Shown: positions 57,822-64,000 of the stretch, in pieces
Numbering within the stretch: position 1 is the stretch's first letter
Layout of the letters: every line of letters begins with the position of its first letter
Assembly (NCBI GenBank): GCA_017979445.1
Contig: CM030713.1
Location: 26,581,163 to 26,645,162, forward strand
Reading direction: 5' to 3'
DNA from: Akebia trifoliata
Taxonomy: Eukaryota > Streptophyta > Magnoliopsida > Ranunculales > Lardizabalaceae
DNA: 64,000 nucleotides
Made by a program: the position numbers and the translations under genes
Notes under the pieces: model-generated
Told to the model about the DNA's origin: nothing
Databases searched by the model: none
What the model saw: the letters and a program-made list of their open reading frames with translations, nothing else

Positions 57822-59119
57822 TATGAACTGGTGCACTTTTCATTGTTTGTGTTTGTTTATAAACCAATCAAACAATTGTACTTTTTTTTAATTATAAAAA
57901 AAAATATTGTTATTAAAAGTAATATCTGTTGGACTGGTATGTTTGGCTGCATGGATGATACAAAAAGTCTTGTCTTTGGGGAGGATGGGATGAGTTTTAT
58001 AGGAGAAGGTACAATCCATCAAATTTTATTTGGGCTTGGGAGGGGCAATGTGGCATAAAGAAACCACATATGAAGCCCTGCATTGTATGTTGTTATAAAG
58101 TATGCCCTTTCCCTATTTGTTTCTTTTCTGATTCTTCTCATGGTGATGGTTGAAGTTTGTTGATTTAAAACCACTTCTGATTTGTAAAGAAACAAAGCAT
58201 TTAGAAATATTCAACCTATCTTCAATCAATCATTGTCAATTGTCGTAAAAAATGACTAGAATACCTCTTAATTTTCAATCTAAAATTTCATTATTTATTC
58301 TTCTCAAAAAATATACGGAAGGATTAAATGTTTAAACAGATTGAATCTTAAGGTTGAAGATGATTGGTTTTGAAAATAAAAAATTTATATGAAGATGACT
58401 GATTTTGAAGAAAAAAATAAAAAAATTGATAGGTGTCTTTAATATTAGTTGTAGGCTAGAACGGGGGCACGGGCATACGTGACTTCACATTTCTGAAAGA
58501 CTTAATTACCCTTAAAAACTAAAATGTTTAAAGATTTTTCAGGCATATCTATCTGTTGCATTTTTATTACAATAACTCTTTTAATTTATTAAGTTTGTTA
58601 TTCAACAAACCTTGGAGTAGGACCCACATCTTTTAATAAGATTAAATACATGTAATACATTCAGTTCTTTAGATTAATACCTGTTATATCGTCTCTCCTC
58701 AAACCATCTATTCTCAACGAACACATTGAGGAGGATATAATGGATATTTGATTAAAGACTTGAGGGTATTATAAGTATTCAATCATTTACAATGATGTGG
58801 TCCCAATCTAAGGTTTATTCGATAAAAAAAATTACTTTTCTTACTTTGGATAACGATTTTGTCCTATGAAGATATGTGCCACCTCGAGATAATACAAATT
58901 CGTGAGAAACATGTGCTTCAAGATCAAAACAGGGGCAATCAGGCAATTTAGTTGGGTAGGTCTTTGCGAGTTACCAAAAATTCATATATGATAAATAATA
59001 AAATGGGCACCCTGTTCAAAAGTTATGTCATATCTAAATTAACATCTTGCACAACATCGATAGAGCTCGGCCTAACCTCACTAAGGTAAGCTAAACAAAT
59101 ATATATCACCTAGGGAATA
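57822..59119. other. 3' flank of the maspardin gene and intergenic DNA
   Basis: Includes the likely 3' UTR (57822 to about 58120). The open frame at 57831-58058 has no domain and overlaps the UTR. No other gene recognised. Confidence 0.5.
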
Positions 59120-59890
59120 TTCATTTTCCCAGGCACATCTATAAACCCAAGTACATTTGTTAAGCAATATCATGACTAGGCAAAACCACCAAACTCCATT
59201 CTCCTTAGCACATCTCTTATGGCTGTCAATGGGTTGGATCAAACATGAAATCCGATCTGTTTTGATCTGATAACTTCGGGACGAGATCGATATTTTAGAT
59301 TCCGTGAAGGATTCAATTTCATAAGGTTTCTAACCGATATCTTATTGGATCAGATCTAGATCAACCATGTCCCAATCTGATGAGGACTCAATCGAATAAA
59401 ATGTTAGAATGTGTATTAATTATATTATATATTTGTTGATAAATACAAAACTTATATAGATTTTGTATATAAATCAGGTTTGGCTTGAATCCTATCCGAT
59501 TGTTAATGGATCGGGTCTAGATCTTAATATTGAGATTCTATAAAAATATGAGCTGATAGAAGTTTGATCCAATACTTATTGGACTAATCTCGTATTTGGT
59601 TCGATCCTTATTGGATTGGTACCGAATCGACCCCAATTCGATTCGGACCCGATCCATTGAAACCCTAACATCTATAAACCCGAGCACATCTTTTGAGCAA
59701 TACCGTAACTAGGCAATAACACCTAGCTCCATTCTCCCAAGCACGTCTGTAATCTAAACACATCTACATTTATATATTATAAGCAATATCATGTCAAAGT
59801 TGTAACATCTCGAAATGTCCATCTTCCCGAGCACATCTATAACCCATTTTCTTGAGCACATTGGTTTGTGCATATGACATAAACCCTCCA
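59120..59890 (+). repeat. Degenerate tandem repeat, about three units, split by a MITE
   Basis: Repeated blocks 'agcacatctataaacc', 'aagcaatatcatgactaggcaa' and 'ccattctccc' occur at about 59130-59217, 59668-59760 and 59775-59850. The MITE at 59218-59667 lies in the first unit. Confidence 0.6.
59218..59667. mobile_element. hAT-type MITE
   Basis: 450 bp starting TATGGCTGTCAATGGGTTGG and ending CCGATCCATTGAAACCCTA (inverted). The flanking 8-mers are ACATCTCT and ACATCTAT (7 of 8). The interior has 'ggatcagatc' and 'gatctgat' motifs. Its ends resemble those of 8855-9606. Confidence 0.78.
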
Positions 59891-61045
59891 AATAATAGCA
59901 TTAAATGAGAAGAAGGCTAGATCTTATCAGATAAGCAAAAGATGATATACTATTTGGGAGATCCAACTTTCTATACTTTACACCTTAATGATTTGAAGTC
60001 CTTACACTTCAAACTCAAGTGGTTATATTAAATGTGATGGACAGATATTCCAAAGCCCTCAAGTACTTCTTGACTACCCATTTTCCTAGTTCATCATCTA
60101 GCTTATTATATACCACCTGGGCCATTCATGTGGTAATATTTGTCCTCTAATTTTGCCTATAAAAACACACCGAGAGGTTGAAGGAGAGTTTTTTCTTTAT
60201 ATCTATCTGAGCATTGTTCATCTTCTTATTTATTTATCTTTTCTTATTTGAGGTCTTCCAATTTTGTTTATCAAAACATATTCGAGAGATTGAAGAAGGA
60301 GAGTTTTTTCTTTCCATCTCTCTGAGCACTGGTCATCTTCTTATTCATTTATCTTTTCTTATTTGAGTACTAACTTATCGTCGGAGCTTCCTTGACAAAC
60401 ATCACATTGTTGTCCTAGCTCGTTAGAGAAGAATATTAGAATCTCATTGTTTCGTTGAATGAGAAGATTGAAATCAAATTACTTTGCTTGAGAAGAAGAT
60501 CAGAGTCCGATTGTCTCTTGGGATAGAAAATAACAATCTAATCAACTTTTGACACATATCTCAAGAAAAGATATTCATCATCAATGTTAAAACATAAATC
60601 TCAAGGAGTAGAAGCCCAAAAAAATCTCTATACTTACAAGTTAGTAAGGAAAGTTTCCTTATCGTATCAACTTGTGATATCCAAAAACGTGACTTGATGT
60701 CACAGGGTTGTTGTAGAGGACAAAATTCTAAGAAATTTAAATGTTTCTTTTTTTTTTCAAAAAAAGTTAATTTTCACCGTTGAATTTTAATTTTAATTTT
60801 TTAGATCAATTCAAAAAAAGTTCTTTTTTTTTTTTTAAATTTTTTTAAATTTTTTTAAATGAGTTGTTCCATGAAATCTACAAGGTTGTGATGTTGGATT
60901 GCCAATGTGATAATCCATGTGGGCTAATGACTTTCAGTAAGATTTGAAATCATACTAATTTAGTCAAGCTAGCTTGGTTCATAATGTAAGGTTTGTGGAG
61001 TAACAAACTTGATAAAGTAAGGGGGTTTTGTAATAAAATAACAAA
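59891..61045. other. Intergenic DNA
   Basis: Contains a two-unit direct repeat at about 60160-60365 (TTGAAGGAGAGTTTTTTCTT and TCATCTTCTTATT-ATTTATC in each unit) and family Z copy 60640-60990. No gene recognised. Confidence 0.5.
60640..60990. repeat. Dispersed repeat, family Z, second copy
   Basis: See 55053-55430. It shares the order of blocks, with poly-T expansions in the middle (about 60745-60860). Confidence 0.6.
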
Positions 61046-61968
61046 TTAGGGTTGCAAGTTAATTAAATTCAAACAAAAAACTGAACCAAACTGAGAAGTT
61101 TGGTATGGTTTGAGGTGATTATTGATTTGGGTTTGGGTTACGAAAAGCTAGAACCAATTGATTTGGTTTGGTTCTTGGTTCAAGGGGTGTAAAGAACCAA
61201 ACCAACCCGAAAACCAAATCTATATAAGATATATATATTCGAATTTTTTTGTTGTTGTTGACGTGGTTCTGGATCCGTAGGCTCAGCCAACAAGGGCGAG
61301 TCAACTGGCCTCTTAGAGTTAATAAACACATTGTAATATAAGGATAGGAATGGTGTCTACGTGGTAAGTTTTGGTTAGTGTTTAAAACACATTGGATTCT
61401 TAAACAAGTTGTGCACATAGCTTATGTGTTTTGAATCTAACCAAAACGTGCCACATAGACATCGTATGTATCTATAGGAATGGAGCACCTTTCTAGATCA
61501 TGACTCATTGGGATAAAACTCTTCCTATCTCTTACGTCTCTCTCCATCTCTGGTATGTCTCTCTGCAAGCCCTAGCTTCTCTACAAATATTGCGAAGATC
61601 GTCCCTCAACTCAAGCAAATTTAGCTCACTTTTCTCTTTCTCTCTGCAAGCCCTAGTTTCTCTACAAATCTGGTTGCGACCGCCTCCTTAACTCCGACAG
61701 ACTCAGGTTAGTCAATTCTCTCTCTCTTCGCTTGATTGAGTTTCCTCTCTTGTAAACCCTTTGTTGATTTTGATTTTTCTCTCTTAAACATTATTTCAAG
61801 CAGGCTTATGACAACTCATAGAATCGAACCGAACCAAACCAAACTAAGATTGATTTGGGTTGGTTCGGGCTCTATGTCAATTTGGTTCGGTTCGAATCAT
61901 TTAGTGGAACTGACCTAAGTTAGTTCGGTTCTAATTTGACTCCAAACCGACCAGCAGATAGGTCTACC
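61046..61968. mobile_element. Possible split hAT-type MITE enclosing leader-like sequence
   Basis: The left part (TAGGGTTGCAAGTTAA... with 'ggtttggttcttgg') and right part (about 61815-61968, 'gaaccgaaccaaaccaaac' and 'ggttcggttcg') look like the two halves of a MITE related to 41361-43507. Between them lie an inverted repeat (61350-61466) and an 81-bp direct duplication (61561 and 61642, CTCTGCAAGCCCTAG-TTCTC) resembling a plant 5' leader. The right boundary and TSD are not clear. Confidence 0.35.
61350..61466. repeat. Short inverted repeat (MITE-like)
   Basis: GTGTCTACGTGGTAAGTTTTG is complemented by CAAAACGTGCCACATAGACA, and TTTAAAACACAT by ATGTGTTTTGAA. About 39-bp arms around a 32-bp spacer. 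Confidence 0.65.
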
Positions 61969-62050
61969 CGATAAATCTCTCACGTTTTAAAGCCCTTAAA
62001 GGGTATTTCACGTCAACAACTAATGTAATAAAAACCCTGCTTTTCAGTTC

Positions 62051-62080
62051 TAGGGTTTCTGTTCGTCCGAGTTAGGGTTA
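62051..62080 (+). promoter_or_regulatory. Telo-box-like motifs before the RPS13 gene
   Basis: TAGGGTTT (62051-62058) and TTAGGGTTA (62072-62080) match the complement of the AAACCCTAA telo-box that is common just upstream of plant ribosomal protein genes. They lie 42-71 bases before the ATG, near the probable transcription start. Confidence 0.65.
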
Positions 62081-62121
62081 GAGAACGCGAAAGCAGAGAT
62101 AGCCGCAACTTCATCGCAACC

Positions 62122-62833
<712 letters not shown>

Positions 62834-64000
62834 GTGAGTCCTCACTTCATCTTTCATACTTAGTTTCTTGGTTTGTAGTTGTTGTGGATGTATGTTACGT
62901 GTGTCATTCCTTTGTATCGTCTCTGATCTTTAAGGATGTAGTTGTAGTGAGTTTCTTGATTGTGGACAATTTTTTTACTGCAATTTGTTTCATTACTGGA
63001 TACTTTCTGGTGTGATGGAATTATATATTATAACTGGATCTCGAGTTTTATTGCAAAAAAATATTTTTGGGTAAATTACTGAATCTGATTATTTGTGGAA
63101 AATGTGATATGTTCTGTTTTTTTAAATGGGTATTTATAGATGTCAAGGGATTGTTGTTCTTACTATTTGTTAGCCTAGACACCATTTGATTACACATCTA
63201 AGAAAAATTTGGTCTTGTCAGTAACTTGGTGGTGTAAAGTTATCTTTGGGTCAAATTGGAAATTTTAGTGCGAAGAAGCTTTTTCTTCAGATGGTTCACG
63301 AGTAAAGATCTATTGGGGGTTGGATGAAGCCTATGCTTTGTAGTTTATAGTATGTCACAGTGTAGACGGATATTTATAACCTTGTCAATGTGCCAAAAAT
63401 TATTGTTGCATGCTTTATGTTATGGGGTTTTCCATATTGCATGAACAGTGGGGTTTGCACATGAAATAATTGTGAAAGAATGAAATATTTTGTAGGAATT
63501 TGGTAGTTTTAGTTTACTTATTTTAGTTCACCGGTAATGGGGGATGCAAATCAAGCCAACAGTCGTGGGTTCCAGTGGGGATTTTGTAATTATTTGCTTA
63601 TCAAAATTTGTTTTTTTATTTTTATTTTTTTTTATAGTTATTTAGGTTGTTTTTTGGGTGAAGAGGTTTTTTTTTAATCACTTTTATTTTGTTGGGATTA
63701 GCTTTAGATTAATTAGATTTATGATTTTATAGTTTTGAGTTTTGTTTTTGGTTATTTTAGGAATTTGATTTGATTTCAAATACTATATTGCCACATATTC
63801 CAACAGTCCATCCACATCAGCCGATCTGACCTAGAACCCTAAATCCCTTTTCTAAACCCTTCTATCCTCCCAAAAGGCTAAAAGCAGCTTTAAATACATT
63901 TATAGCCTCCTTCAGCCCAGGCACACCTTTCTATTAGCCTCCTTATCCCAGCTGAACCTCAATTTAACCTATATTTCTCGTCATAATTGATCCCGCATCT
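62834..64000. other. Probable last intron of RPS13, or its 3' flank
   Basis: Starts with the GTGAGT donor. I searched for an acceptor followed by a base completing Tyr and by Glu-Ser-Thr codons and did not find one. T-rich sequence fits an intron. A C-richer stretch at about 63790-63960 (ccgatctgacc, ccctaaatccc) differs from the rest and might be the promoter side of a further unit or another repeat. No second gene is recognisable. Confidence 0.45.

Overview
This is plant nuclear DNA, most likely from a flowering plant. It is AT-rich and gene-poor. It carries plant-type spliced genes with GT-AG introns, a calmodulin-like protein of the CML13/14 type, an Ala/Val-tailed uS15 ribosomal protein gene with telo-box-like promoter motifs, and plant retrotransposons (Ty1/copia, L1-type LINE, TRIM, MITEs, Helitron). 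No bacterial, viral or organellar gene content is visible. The species cannot be named from the sequence.

Three host genes are supported. (1) An intronless calmodulin-like gene (CML13/14 type) at 30124-30567, + strand. (2) An eight-exon maspardin/SPG21-type alpha/beta-hydrolase gene at 48135-57821, + strand. Its introns hold a hAT-type MITE, a LINE remnant, a TRIM, a small MITE, and another MITE that itself contains a Helitron. (3) A 40S ribosomal protein S13 (uS15) gene from 62122, + strand, whose last short exon lies past the window end. They look like unrelated housekeeping or signalling genes and do not form a cluster.

Most of the rest is layered transposon sequence. From 1 to 11.3 kb there are small elements, several with exact target-site duplications (TSDs): a TRIM at 5566-5884 and hAT-type MITEs at 7782-8175 and 8855-9606. 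From 11271 to 27371 lies one full-length but decayed LINE on the minus strand, bounded by a 14-bp TSD. It was later hit by a solo LTR (12202-14420) and by a young Ty1/copia element (17657-24175). The 5' LTR of that copia element was then split by a second solo LTR of the same family (17831-19515). From 34.9 to 43.5 kb lies a zone of foldback elements (five copies of one family, one of them a 671-bp near-palindrome), plus a third solo LTR of family A (39142-40959) inside a MITE, and a three-level nest at 41361-43507 (hAT-type element, foldback element, solo LTR of family B).

The observation I rate highest is a hairpin shared by all four of these solo LTRs. The 13-nt loop is nearly invariant, while the 10-11 bp stems differ greatly in sequence between LTRs yet remain perfectly paired. 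This is compensatory change of the kind expected for a selected RNA or DNA structure in the LTR. The three family A LTRs also carry tracts of 203, 261 and 349 bases without a single C on the + strand, each lying between two copies of a TGACATGTGTCA-like motif.
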